64,000 nt of DNA from Siphonodentalium dalli. Its lineage: Eukaryota; Mollusca; Scaphopoda; Gadilida; Siphonodentaliidae. Below, piece by piece: positions 34,701 through 40,795 of this stretch. How positions within the stretch are numbered: position 1 is the stretch's first letter; every line of letters begins with the position of its first letter. Made by a program: the position numbers and the translations under genes. The notes beneath the pieces were generated by a model that worked only from the letters and a program-made list of their open reading frames with translations, ran no database searches and was not told where the DNA came from. Location: assembly GCA_032622095.1 (NCBI GenBank), contig CP136065.1, positions 114,555,195 through 114,619,194 on the forward strand, given 5' to 3'.

Positions 34701-37170
34701 GATTTTATGATTTCAGCTATTTTCTACTACTCTATGGGCACCTTCTGAGATAAATAAAGTTCCAAATGGTGATCAATTATTGTATTTTAATCATATCTTC
34801 CTAACAAGTTTTATATAGTTTCAGGGGGGGATATATATATATATATATATATCTATTATATATTTTGGAAGATCTGTTTGTGTGTGTGTTTGTGTGTGTA
34901 ATCGATGAACACGAAAACGGCCGACCCGATTTCGATGAAACTTGGTATGTGGGGGTATTTTCGGGTCAGGAGTAACATAGGCCTATTGATTTTCAGATCC
35001 GAGGTAAACTTTTCACGTGCCGAGGTCAAATCTGTTTATATACTTGAGTGTAAATCAAATCGGGTTAAACTGGCGGATTTTTACGGACGAAATTTGATGC
35101 ATAGGGTATCTCGGTATCCGCTGGGCCGATTTCCCGGTATCCGCTGGGCCGATTTCCACCATTTTTGGGGTGTTGGTGTTTGACCCCACCTGACCTTGAC
35201 CTTAAAAATGGTCAATTCAAGGTCAAAGGCCGGACGAAGTCGGGTCACCTTCTAGTATATATATATTTTGGGAAATCTGTCTGTCTGCCTGTGTGTGAGT
35301 GTGTGTTCGCGATGGACTCGAAAACGGCCGAGCTGATTTCGATGAAACTTGGTATGTGGGGGTACTTTCGGCCGCGGACTGGCATGGGCCTATTAATTTG
35401 CCCGTGCGACGTGACCTTGAAATCCGGTCATTTCAAGGTCGAACGCCCGAGTATCACGGGATTTCGATGAAAATTAGTGTCTAGGGATACTTTCGTATGG
35501 GGAGTGTCGTAAGCCTGTTCATTTGCCTGTGCGACGTGACCTTGAAATCTGGTCAATTCAAGGTCAAATCACGAATTTTGATGGGATTTCGACGAAATTT
35601 TATACGTGGGGTTACTTTTGTCCACTGAGTGTTTTGGACAGGGTCGAGTCGTTACCCCGACCTGACCTTCAAAATGATCAATTCGAGGTCAAATCGGGTA
35701 AAACCGGATGGATTTCGACGGGTACTTTTGTCCGGGCAGTGTTTTGGACGGGTCAAATCGTGACCCCACCTGACCTTGACCTTCAAAATGGACAATTCAA
35801 GGTCAAATCAAATCGTGACCCCCACCTCACCTTGACCTTCAAAATGGACAATTCAAGGTCAAATCGCGCAATTCGCCGAAAAGCAGAGGGGAAACAGCCC
35901 GGACCTTGACATTCAAAATGATCAATTCGAGGTCAATTCTGGTAAAACCGGATGGATTTCGACGGGTACTTTTTTCCGGGCAGTGTTTTGGACGGGTCAA
36001 ATCGTTACCCCACCTGACCTTGACCTTCAAAATGGACAATTCAAGGTCAAATCGCCGAAAAGCAGAGAGGAAACAGCCCGGACGAAGTCGGGTCCAGAAG
36101 TTACCGCAATACAATAGGGGAACACCGAGTGCGTAACGTAACTATCACAAGTATAACGTACTCTGATAACTTATACCACTTATCGCCAAATTCAAGCTTC
36201 AAACATTTTAAACATGTCATCTTCAGCTTCTTTTATTTTATTTTTATGAAAATGAATAATAAATGGGGTGATAAATATGTATAAAATGACAAATAGAATC
36301 AAATTAGCCATTTTCCCCGTGAAACTTAGGACAGGTAAGCCAGGTACAAAAATTGGTGAAATATGAGTACGAACATCAAAGTGTTCCCCTATCGTATCGC
36401 GGTAATTGCCAACCCGACTTTTCGAAAATGTTATCGATCCTAACATTTCCGTGCTAATGATGTTGTGTCGAGTCAAATTTTATCGTGATTTTGATTATGT
36501 TCACCTGATAAAAGTAGTTTTTCTGGATATACCTCTCAAGAAATGTATGGTAAGTGTGATAGTTTTGCATACGTATATAGTTATTCATGTCCGAAGCGTA
36601 TTCGTTTTGATGAGATTTCGAGTGCAACAGGAGGTGGGTGGGTTTAAAAAAAATTTAACATGTTGTTTCCCAACTTTTTTATTATTCTTACTCTAGGGCT
36701 ACTAGCTACTTAACTTATATATAATTAATGGCCAATAACTGTGGCCCGACCTGTCAATCTCATCTCCTTTGATGAGATGATTTTGTTGCCATATAAATTA
36801 TAATCGGAGAAAATTAAGGTTTTCCAAAACCTATCTAACTCAATAAGTCAAGCTACATGTAAGGTCTAAGTCATTTCAATTATGATCAAATGACCTTCAG
36901 AATTCTCTTCACTATTCTGTATTCACAAACAGAATCCATTTTCGACTAAACTTCTAAAGAGTAAAGTCAAGAATTTTTCGCTTTGCCGACTGGGGATTGG
37001 ATCTTTATGTGCTTACCACAGCGCGAAGTAATTGTCAACGAATATATGGAAGCAATGTGCAAAGTTCTCGAGTGTGAATGATAACTTGGGAAGATACCAA
37101 AGCAACAAACGCCCAAGTTTTCAAAGCGGCATTTTGACACTCCGGCACATGCTCCTCTGAGGGCAGCCAT
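1595..37170 (-). CDS. DNAJA3: DNAJA3 / Tid1, mitochondrial Hsp40 co-chaperone (10 coding exons found; 3' end missing)
   Basis: DNAJA3 stimulates the ATPase of mitochondrial Hsp70 and binds unfolded matrix proteins. Coding exons (high to low coordinate): 37017-37170, 34032-34177, 32237-32320, 31141-31246, 28361-28500, 27121-27273, 21580-21727, 20854-20918, 6134-6262, 1595-1710. All have GT-AG borders and matching phases, giving 413 codons. Residues 1-75 form a basic, Ser/Arg-rich presequence ending near RHIHLS. The J domain starts at [14 protein letters not shown] (77-90) with HPD at 106-108. A Gly-rich linker includes [12 protein letters not shown]. The four zinc-binding CXXC pairs are complete (236/239, 253/256, 275/278, 289/292). 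The C-terminal domain reaches [14 protein letters not shown]. The human protein has 480 residues; about 65 are missing here. The terminal exon lies outside the window or has diverged. The first ATG has a good context (AAAATGG). Introns total over 30 kb, mostly transposons. Confidence 0.96.
2222..2827 (+). mobile_element. Second hairpin-ended repeat element (GGGCCATAACTCTGG family)
   Basis: Interrupts the surrounding HINE-like unit between CTCCAACAA and TAAATGAGG, judged by comparison with the intact unit near 32960. It has a ~170-bp duplicated unit (2433-2575 and 2604-2750, with GGGCCATAACTCTGG and CATGTAGCTGTTCCCCCATG), a GGACGGACATACGG tract, and ends in the hairpin CCGACTTCAAGTCGG. Confidence 0.6.
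3405..4571. mobile_element. hAT-like non-autonomous DNA transposon, 8-bp target duplication
   Basis: Perfect 54-bp terminal inverted repeats starting TAGTCCAAGTCTTCTCGTAC, continuing with one mismatch to about 65 bp. Flanked by an exact 8-bp duplication ATCTAGAG (3397-3404 and 4572-4579) inside a HINE-like unit. At 1167 bp with no transposase ORF it is non-autonomous. Eight-base duplications are typical of hAT. Its right interior (about 4340-4430) shares sequence with repeats at 25060-25130 and 26690-26760. Confidence 0.85.
4884..6133. other. DNAJA3 intron sequence without supported features
   Basis: AT-rich intronic sequence. The short minus-strand ORFs at 4912-5204 show no recognisable domain and no splice borders fitting DNAJA3. 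Confidence 0.5.
6134..6262 (-). CDS. DNAJA3: DNAJA3 exon 9: C-terminal domain
   Basis: Forty-three codons including [20 protein letters not shown] and [17 protein letters not shown], matching the family's GADIHSDL...LGGT block. Acceptor AATTTCAG, donor GTAAGT, phase 0. Confidence 0.96.
6755..7858. mobile_element. hAT-like MITE with 8-bp duplication ACAAATTT
   Basis: Termini TAGGGCCCTGCGAT / ATCGCAGGCCCCTA with subterminal runs of TCGATTCGATTTTCGATTC in both orientations. Exact target duplication ACAAATTT at 6747-6754 and 7859-7866. 1104 bp, no transposase. Inserted in the left arm of LIR-1. Confidence 0.85.
8342..8733. mobile_element. piggyBac-like MITE (TTAA-flanked) containing two large palindromes
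   Basis: Termini CCCTTTACCCAACA and TTGGGTAAAGGG, flanked on both sides by TTAA (8338-8341, 8734-8737), the hallmark of piggyBac insertion. 392 bp. It carries the palindromes at 8368-8436 and 8516-8584. Confidence 0.8.
8368..8584. repeat. Palindrome of palindromes
   Basis: Two 69-base units (8368-8436 and 8516-8584), each almost self-complementary (GCCAATGCATTCT...GAGAATGCATTGGC with TATATATGCGAG inside), are also reverse complements of each other through their loops. The outer flanks CCCTGT and ACAGGG extend the symmetry. Either unit can fold alone, or the whole can fold as one long hairpin. Confidence 0.9.
10199..11300. mobile_element. hAT-like MITE with 8-bp duplication GCTGATAC
   Basis: Termini TAGAGATGGGCGGTA, typical of hAT, with subterminal GGTATCGGTATCGGTAAA repeats in inverted orientation. 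Exact duplication GCTGATAC at 10191-10198 and 11301-11308. 1102 bp without transposase. Inserted in LIR-1. Confidence 0.9.
11309..13130. other. Interior of LIR-1
   Basis: AT-rich sequence without a recognisable gene. The plus-strand ORF at 12375-12707 has no domain I can name, and codon use gives no support for it. Confidence 0.5.
14397..20177. mobile_element. Large long-inverted-repeat element (LIR-2)
   Basis: The left end TAGTAGAGGCTCTTATGT and right end ACATAAGAGCCTCTACTA are inverted. The arms match over at least 1.3 kb (14397-15700 against 18750-20177). Shared blocks include CACCAGAAAACAAATGTTAG, GGGGTCGCGACTGGGTGG, TTATGACGTCATCAAGATGG and several ATGGCNGCCAAAATGGCGAC pairs. Within the left arm a ~730-bp unit is repeated (14550/15283 and 14700/15422). 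Central sequence (15.9-18.7 kb) holds no transposase I can recognise. No clean target duplication is visible. Confidence 0.7.
15900..18700. other. Interior of LIR-2
   Basis: Short plus-strand ORFs (16377-16643, 16702-17123) look random and have no recognisable domains. The sequence is AT-rich without tandem structure that I can see. Confidence 0.4.
20519..20694. repeat. Second copy of the double-palindrome family
   Basis: Two imperfect palindromes, 20519-20592 and about 20627-20694, built on TTCTCTTATATAT and GCATATATAA. The second has arms of about 20 bases beginning GCCAGTACATTCTCTTATAT. They resemble the pair at 8368-8584 but are more diverged, and no TTAA termini are evident nearby. Confidence 0.75.
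20854..20918 (-). CDS. DNAJA3: DNAJA3 exon 8: [12 protein letters not shown] segment
   Basis: A 65-base exon encoding [20 protein letters not shown], nearly identical to the vertebrate family over this stretch. Acceptor AATTTTAG, donor GTAGGT. The intron after it is 14.6 kb long, the longest of the gene, and filled by two long-inverted-repeat elements. Confidence 0.95.
20919..21579. other. DNAJA3 intron, no supported features
   Basis: Intron between exons 7 and 8. The ORFs on both strands here have no recognisable domain or splice evidence. Confidence 0.5.
21580..21727 (-). CDS. DNAJA3: DNAJA3 exon 7: zinc-binding repeats three and four
   Basis: Encodes [27 protein letters not shown] and [10 protein letters not shown]. 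Both cysteine pairs are intact, completing the two zinc sites. Acceptor ATTTCAG, donor GTAGAT, phase 1. Confidence 0.96.
22114..22247 (+). repeat. Tandem duplication, 67-bp unit
   Basis: Two adjacent copies beginning ATTCAGGATA and sharing CACCCAGCATCTTTGAATG, differing at about four positions (22114-22180 and 22181-22247). Confidence 0.9.
22440..23060 (+). repeat. Tandem array, ~175-bp unit, four copies
   Basis: Units start near 22457, 22615, 22790 and 22966 with CCTGGCTTGCGAACTCAT and contain AAATCCGTTGACATTTG and TCCAATAACTC. The spacing is 158-176 bases. ORFs read across the array are translations of the repeat, not genes. Confidence 0.9.
23090..23430 (+). repeat. Hairpin and units of the TAACTCTAGAATGG family
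   Basis: A hairpin (CCCCCGCAAATTTTC...GGCGGGGG, 23096-23123) is followed by two ~190-bp units with AACTCTAGAATGGAAAAT and TTTCATTGAGATCC. The same family forms the arrays at 25420-26346 and 40796-41850. Confidence 0.8.
23535..24784 (+). pseudogene. Gypsy-type LTR retrotransposon pol remnant
   Basis: Degenerate reverse transcriptase, RNase H and integrase fragments occur in collinear order with frameshifts and stops. The RT opens near 23550 with a '[11 protein letters not shown]' segment, and the [16 protein letters not shown] block at 23896-23943 is the Gypsy RT connection region. [19 protein letters not shown] (from 24175) is the start of RNase H, and its first catalytic Asp position is recognisable. 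A large deletion follows, and the sequence resumes inside the integrase core (about 24345) with [15 protein letters not shown] and STPHERFFG. The YXDD catalytic motif has lost its aspartates. No LTRs were identified. The element is dead. Confidence 0.85.
24826..25395. repeat. CCTAGGCAA-rich low-complexity region
   Basis: The words CCTAGGCAA, CCAGGCAA and TTGCCTAGG occur repeatedly at 24829-24905 and 25310-25390, partly in inverted orientation (GCCTAGGCAAAACCAGGCAA against GGTTTTGCCTC). Between them is a copy of the dispersed family at 25005-25140. ORFs here are chance readings. Confidence 0.6.
25005..25140 (+). repeat. Dispersed repeat, copy 1 (GGGGGACAATGAAAGTTAG)
   Basis: Near-identical over about 120 bases to 26640-26760 (shared GGGGGACAATGAAAGTTAGA and ATAAGATGTCACTCTTTCC). 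It is also related to 4340-4430 inside the hAT-like element. Confidence 0.85.
25420..26346 (+). mobile_element. Hairpin-ended tandem-array element (TAACTCTAGAATGG family)
   Basis: About five ~190-bp units (AACTCTAGAATGGAAAA, ACGATGGAACCCTCT, GAACAGACACCAGACG), then a GGACGGAC tract (26270-26303) and the terminal hairpin TATACCCCCC...GGGGGTATA (26318-26350). The minus-strand ORFs at 25547-25858 and 25895-26104 are translations of the repeat. Confidence 0.8.
26640..26780 (+). repeat. Dispersed repeat, copy 2 (GGGGGACAATGAAAGTTAG)
   Basis: The same family as 25005-25140. It starts at AATAGTCCTCGG and runs through CATCATGTATTGATGTATTG, which also matches 4405-4425. Confidence 0.85.
27121..27273 (-). 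CDS. DNAJA3: DNAJA3 exon 6: substrate-binding domain start and first two zinc-binding repeats
   Basis: Fifty-one codons beginning [17 protein letters not shown], then CPKCSGSK and CTRCNGTG. The first repeat lacks the final Gly of the CXXCXGXG consensus but keeps both cysteines. Acceptor CACAG, donor GTGAGT, phase 0. Confidence 0.96.
27274..28360. other. DNAJA3 intron with a truncated HINE-like end and a hAT-like fragment
   Basis: 27735-27975 is the 3' end of a HINE-like element (CCCATCTACAGG unit, GGACGATGGATGCC, terminal hairpin TTTAGCTCAAAG...AAGTTGAGCTAA). 28081-28165 resembles a hAT terminus (CAACTAGTCGACTAG, TCGTTTCAACACTAAT). A related end lies at 29795-29862 in the same orientation. 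Confidence 0.6.
28361..28500 (-). CDS. DNAJA3: DNAJA3 exon 5: G/F region with [10 protein letters not shown]
   Basis: Acceptor ATATTTTCAG, donor GTGAGT. The segment [16 protein letters not shown] is conserved in DNAJA3 between the J domain and the substrate-binding region, and is followed by another Gly/Phe-rich stretch. Confidence 0.94.
28501..29790. other. DNAJA3 intron, no supported features
   Basis: AT-rich intronic sequence. A small plus-strand ORF at 28799-28990 has no recognisable domain. Confidence 0.5.
29885..30185. repeat. Truncated HINE-like units
   Basis: Two diverged units with CAGCCATGTTTTTCAATG, GGTCACCCCAAAGAT and AAAATCCAAGATGGCTGCCG. Termini are not visible. It runs into the inverted-repeat element at 30195. 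Confidence 0.75.
30195..30745. mobile_element. MITE with ~100-bp inverted repeats
   Basis: The left arm 30195-30298 (CAGCTTGGGGTATCGGTTGG, CTCTTCTATAACAGACTTTT) is inverted at about 30637-30745 (CAACCCAACCGATATCCCAA, CTGTTATAGAAGAG). No coding capacity. The target duplication was not resolved. Confidence 0.75.
31141..31246 (-). CDS. DNAJA3: DNAJA3 exon 4: end of J domain and Gly-rich linker
   Basis: Encodes [15 protein letters not shown], matching the last J-domain helix, then a Gly/Ala/Ser-rich linker ([14 protein letters not shown]). Acceptor TTGGTAG, donor GTATTT (phase 1). Confidence 0.94.
31247..32236. repeat. DNAJA3 intron with a diverged duplication (~190 bp)
   Basis: TTTCTGATAGAAAACCCA occurs near 31655 and 31845, each followed by AAATAATAGG and related sequence. 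CATCCATTACCA and variants recur (31733, 31757, 32109). This suggests an old tandem repeat. Confidence 0.6.
32237..32320 (-). CDS. DNAJA3: DNAJA3 exon 3: HPD motif
   Basis: Twenty-eight codons, phase 0 at both ends, beginning [23 protein letters not shown] (106-108) is the catalytic signature that triggers Hsp70 ATP hydrolysis. The acceptor CAG is only nine bases from the end of a Helentron-like insertion (32332-33232). Confidence 0.96.
32332..33232 (-). mobile_element. HINE/Helentron-like element next to the exon 3 splice acceptor
   Basis: A complete copy: AATGAAAGTGTCAATGACAC at the left, diverged ~160-180-bp units (CAAGATGGCTGCCGGC, GTGTGCCAAAGGAT), and a terminal hairpin TAGCTCAAACTT...AGCTGAGCTAA at the right (33199-33232). 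The left end is nine bases beyond the DNAJA3 acceptor dinucleotide. Confidence 0.8.
33310..33415 (+). repeat. Short tandem repeats (ACCTAAACTGATGTTG)
   Basis: Three copies of ACCTAAACTGATGTTG (near 33320, 33376, 33399) mixed with inverted pieces such as AATAGGTTGTATA. Confidence 0.85.
33680..33955 (-). repeat. Dispersed repeat, inverted relative to 59490-59780
   Basis: Shares CCATTTCAGAGAACACAA, TATTGGGCATAA and ATGACTTATTTTGGCATG with the reverse complement of 59490-59780, in the same order. It sits in DNAJA3 intron 2 about 80 bases from exon 2. The family is not recognised. Confidence 0.8.
34032..34177 (-). CDS. DNAJA3: DNAJA3 exon 2: end of presequence and start of J domain
   Basis: Acceptor TTTAATTAG and donor GTAAGT. 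It encodes residues 52-100, including [11 protein letters not shown] (likely near the processing site, compare the FHTS of other family members) and J-domain helices [23 protein letters not shown]. Confidence 0.94.
34178..34860. repeat. Intron 1 segment with a strong hairpin and AT microsatellite
   Basis: 34576-34653 is an almost perfect hairpin: arms of about 22 bases (TTATTTTCAATGGAAGGGGA) around a ~30-base loop. A (TA)n tract lies at 34829-34854. No coding potential. Confidence 0.8.
34861..36096 (+). mobile_element. Repeat element rich in TCAAGGTCA / TGACCTTGA
   Basis: Begins after the AT microsatellite with TTTTGGAAGATCTGT, repeats that start at about 35265 (TTTTGGGAAATCTGT), and has irregular units containing CCTGACCTTGACCTT, AAAATGGACAATTCAAGG and TTTCGACGGGTACTTT. 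It ends near GACGAAGTCGGGTC. The plus-strand ORFs here translate the repeat and are not supported as genes. Confidence 0.75.
36098..36412. mobile_element. Small inverted-repeat element
   Basis: TTACCGCAATACAATAGGGG followed by AACAC (36100-36124) is inverted with few changes at about 36383-36408 (GTGTTCCCCTATCGTATCGC). The ~260-bp interior has no gene. Confidence 0.65.
36413..37010. other. DNAJA3 intron 1, no supported features
   Basis: AT-rich sequence between exon 1 and the inverted-repeat element. The short ORFs carry no recognisable domain. Confidence 0.5.
37017..37170 (-). CDS. DNAJA3: DNAJA3 exon 1: start codon and presequence
   Basis: ATG at 37168-37170 within AAAATGG. It encodes 51 codons plus one base, starting [16 protein letters not shown], rich in basic and hydroxylated residues and poor in acids, as expected of a mitochondrial presequence. 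The donor GTAAGC (37011-37016) leaves phase 1, which the next exon completes as Gly-52. Confidence 0.85.
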
Positions 37171-37450
37171 TTTCTTTTGATTGCAACAGAATGAGATCGA
37201 CAGGGATTAAACAGCTCCCTTGCAATATAAGAACACTTAGCCACAAAATAAATCTAATAATTTATGATATATTCTTATATATTAATGCTATACATTTCCT
37301 CAGATAAAAACAAACGTTGGTAGGTAAATTTAATAGTTTCTGTTTCAAATTTACATCGGATTTTAAACGATGCCCTATCAGTTCACATAAATGGTTCGCA
37401 GACTACTACTTCCGGTAAAATGTCAACACAAACAACGTGCTCTTCTCACT
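37171..37450 (-). promoter_or_regulatory. DNAJA3 5' region with an ETS-type site
   Basis: Sequence upstream of the DNAJA3 ATG. The word ACTTCCGG (37408-37415; CCGGAAGT on the gene strand) matches the ETS/GABP consensus common in promoters of nuclear genes for mitochondrial proteins. It lies about 240 bases upstream of the start codon. The transcription start was not determined. Confidence 0.45.
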
Positions 37451-37985
37451 TTCAGACTTTAGCAAGTTAATTTAGTTTAGGTCAAATTCTTAAAAGTTTT
37501 ACCTTTAAATTGATTTAAATAAAGACACTGATACTAGTTATTAGTGGACTCATCCAGTTGACTGTGTATCACAATCAAAGATCCATACATGTAATTAACA
37601 ATTTGACTGCATTTTATCAAATAACTTGACTTGACTCTTGACTTGTCGTCTTGATCGAGGCTGAGCACATAAGAAAATAGCAAAATTGTGCATGTTGCTT
37701 GTTGTGGAACTCCCTCCATTGAGGATCAGGGAACCCACTTGTAAACATTGCTTCCTTGGCTTACTGCAGATGAGCCCAGTTGTGATGTTGAACCTTCCTA
37801 TTATGTGGATTTATTATCTCAAGCAAGTGATCAATAATATCTGTGCCATGGTATTATACTATTAATTAACTGGGGGACACCTTAATTTAACACTAATTTT
37901 AAATAGGTTAATCCCCAATTGAGTGTCTTTCTCTGTTGTCATTGTTGACAAGAAACCTGGGCTTATAGTACTATGATGCCAGTCA
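37451..37985. other. Intergenic sequence, nothing recognised
   Basis: AT-rich, without ORFs or repeats that I can support. Confidence 0.5.
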
Positions 37986-37987
37986 TT

Positions 37988-38085
37988 TGCAGAATGATCG
38001 AGGTCCCCAGTGGGTGATTTAGTGATGCTATCCCGCATAGTGGGCTAGCATCACCAAATTCACCCTTTGGGGACCTAATTCTGCA
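37988..38085. repeat. Palindromic hairpin repeat, copy 1
   Basis: A ~98-bp hairpin: TGCAGAATGATCGAGGTCCC...GGGGACCTAATTCTGCA with an inner GTGATGCTA...CTAGCATCAC. Other copies are at 39828-39921 and 62919-63033. Confidence 0.85.
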
Positions 38086-38150
38086 TGCATGTCCTCATCT
38101 GCTATGGGAGACATAGACTCAGATTGAAGTTCCGAAATGGTGCTTATATA

Positions 38151-39664
38151 TGGGAGGCCAAATTCACATTTAATAATTAATTGCGCTTAAGCGCAATCAA
38201 TTGGGCTTAAGCACAATTAATTGCGCTTAAGCGTAGTTATTTGCGTTTAAGCGTAATCAATTGCGCTTAAGCGCAATCAATTGCGCTTAAGCACAATTAG
38301 TTGCGCTTAAGCGCAATTCATGGTTATATGTAACTAAACACCCCTGGTGAATAAATAGGTTTATCCCAAACTTAACCTTAACTCCTATTGACATATCGCC
38401 TCTTGGTTTCATTGAATTGGATGGGTTAGGGAGCTAGCCCTGGCCAACTTCTTTATCAAAATGGCTGACTCGCAATAGTATCACCTTCTGTTTTAGTTGG
38501 AGCGACTCGTGGTCGCATTATATTATCTTCGGTACTATATATTAGTTGGGGCTACTTGCAATAGCATTTCTTTCTGTATTAGTCGGGGCGACTTTGATTT
38601 TCTTCAATTTTCGAGTATACAGGCACACCATATGAGGGAAGCAAGCCCTCGGTGACACCACATTCACACTATATGACCATGGAAATACTATAGATTTGTG
38701 CAAGAGATGCTAATTTAATAATAAAAAAACTAGAGCTCGAGGACTGAGACACCAAAGCTTCAGGAATATTGAGACACCAAGGACAGGGATGCTGATAATA
38801 TGAAAATAGGGTTTTTTCCCCTGATTTAAGACAATGAGTAAACCATATGAGGTAAGCAAGCCCTCGTGCAGTGACACCACATGCATGCTATAGTATATAT
38901 GACCATAGTAAGGCTGAAGGGGTCACTCTCACCAAAAAAAGTGCTGAAGGGTACACAGGATTTTCAAAATGTGCTGAAGGGTATACACAGGGTTTGAAAT
39001 GTCATTCTAAAAGACAATCAGTCTTCGTATCTGCCATGGTTTCTGTTAGATAATAGTTTACGTTCCAATGAACATCAAAATGTACTGAAAACAAACTGCT
39101 AATGGGCGCCAGACTTTCATAAACACAATTTAAGTAATGGTGTTCGTGCCGATTACAAACCCTGTGTACCCTTCAGCACTTTTTTTGGTGAGAGTGACCC
39201 CTTCAGCCATAGTAAGGGCCCAAATATGTGCAAAAATACATTAAAAAACATCATACAAAAATTACTAGAGTTCCGGGAAGGAGAGTAGGAGACATCAATT
39301 CTTTGGATATAGGGATGCTGATAATATGTAATTAGGGATTATCATTGTTGAACACATACTCACAGTTGACTGTTGAGTACTCAGGCTAATTAAAATAGGT
39401 TAAAATTAGCCCAATTCTCCTCTTGTGTTGCTAGGTGATACACCAGGTCATGCTAATAGTTTATGGGTAGGTTAGATAGTAGTCACAATTACGCTTAAGA
39501 GCAATTGATTGCGCATAAGCACAATTAATTTCACTTAAGCGCAATTCATTACGCTTAAGTGTAAATGCCCTATTTGTGCTTTAGCACAATATGTGGTATT
39601 TGCGCTTAAGCGCAATTGATTGGCTTAAGCACAATTCATTATGAAATGTGAATTTGGCCTCCCA
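38151..39664. mobile_element. TA-flanked MITE with GCGCTTAAGCGC palindrome arrays
   Basis: Termini TGGGAGGCCAAATTCACATT and its inverse, flanked by TA (38149-38150, 39665-39666). Next to both ends are arrays of the perfect palindrome GCGCTTAAGCGC and variants (38190-38325; 39488-39640). The interior contains an internal duplication (CACCATATGAGGGAAGCAAG / ACCATATGAGGTAAGCAAG) and a nested MITE at 38912-39208. A TA target suggests Tc1/mariner-like mobilisation. A truncated relative lies at 61849-62455. Confidence 0.8.
38912..39208. mobile_element. Young 297-bp MITE with identical 48-bp terminal repeats
   Basis: Both ends read GGCTGAAGGGGTCACTCTCA and continue identically for 48 bases. Flanked by the direct repeat ATAGTAA (38905-38911 and 39209-39215). 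Identical arms suggest recent insertion. The superfamily is not assigned. Confidence 0.9.
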
Positions 39665-39827
39665 TACTTATTGTGATGTACACCAATTTGGAACCTTGAT
39701 TATGCAATGTGTTGTCTGCCAATTTGGGGATATAGAGAAACTAAACTAAAAAAGAAATAGAATCTATGTGAAGAAATTTCTATAGAAATTTGATAATAAA
39801 GAAACTTTCCAGAGAAGATGAGGCCTA

Positions 39828-39921
39828 AGCAGAATGAGGTCCCCAGAGGGTGAATTTAGTGATGCTAGCCCACTATGCAGGATAGCGTTACTAAATTCCC
39901 CCTCTGGGGACCTCTTTCTGC
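39828..39921. repeat. Palindromic hairpin repeat, copy 2
   Basis: GCAGAATGAGGTCCCCAGAG...CTCTGGGGACCTCTTTCTGC, with an inner GTGATGCTAGCCC. The right arm continues outward to about 39950 (CAGGCACACTAAACTCAGAC), which matches the left flank of copy 3. Confidence 0.85.
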
Positions 39922-39922
39922 A

Positions 39923-40660
39923 AATTACAGGCACACTAAACTCAGACTTGATTGTTGACATGCCAATGCTGAGAATTTAATGTGACTTCCCTGGTAGCAT
40001 TGCTTCATTGTGCTAATGTTTGCAATGATTATTCTGAAATATAAAATTAATTTGAGGAGAAATACATAGTCTTATGAAATATATTGACCAACTAGGAGTT
40101 TTTATGCCATGTACTACAGGTAGGATAACTTGAAATCTACCTAAAGTTTTTTTTATTTATTGAAAATTAAAAAAAAATTAGGGTCCCCTGATCCTTAAGA
40201 TTCAAGATTCAATAGAGTTTATTTGATACAAAATTTCATAATAATAATGTACTAACAGGACCCTGCAAAAGTTCAACTTATAAAGGCAGGGCCCTTATGA
40301 TAATATATACAGATGGCATTTTATCAATGTATATCATGAGGTGCAGTGTTTATGTACAAGAGGTGCAGTTGAATGCATACAGGGACCAATGGGGATTGGG
40401 GAATTTTAAGGGATCAACAGAGTATATAGTCATTTCTCACATGTTTCAACAGAGTAATATATGGCTCATTTAATTACTTTCAAGTCTTATGCTGTGACCT
40501 GTTTCGCTGATAATTTGGCACTTTGCCTTGGTGGAGTAGTATATCTGTGGAGTATGATCCTCCCCATTTGACCTTTGTATTTGCCTCATGATGTTTATAA
40601 GTAGCCATAGGTCACTGTGGATCCCATCCTTGAATAGTTTTCTTTGTAGGCTTTTGTGCT
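39923..40660. other. Intergenic, no gene recognised
   Basis: AT-rich. 40204-40310 contains a TTTATTTGATACAAAATTTC phrase and the imperfect inverted words GGACCCTGCA / GCAGGGCCC. These look repeat-derived, but I cannot assign them. Confidence 0.4.
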
Positions 40661-40669
40661 ACACAACTA

Positions 40670-40793
40670 TGGGAGGCTGTTTTCACATTTATTCCCCAAT
40701 TGCACTTAAGCGCAATTCATTTGCGCTTAAGCGCAATTCATTTGCGCTTAAGCGCAAATACAATATTTGCGCTTAAGCGCAAACAGCCTCCCA
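40670..40793. mobile_element. Minimal 124-bp TA-flanked MITE of GCGCTTAAGCGC palindromes
   Basis: Termini TGGGAGGCTGTTT and AAACAGCCTCCCA, flanked by TA (40668-40669, 40794-40795). Between them are four copies of TGCGCTTAAGCGCAA or a variant. It shares the TGGGAGGC start with the element at 38151. Confidence 0.9.
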
Positions 40794-40795
40794 TA

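Noticed and set aside
34905-36136. Overlapping plus-strand ORFs in the TCAAGGTCA element
   Set aside because: Open only because the repeat is GC-richer and lacks stops in some frames; the three frames give equally plausible nonsense and no domain.
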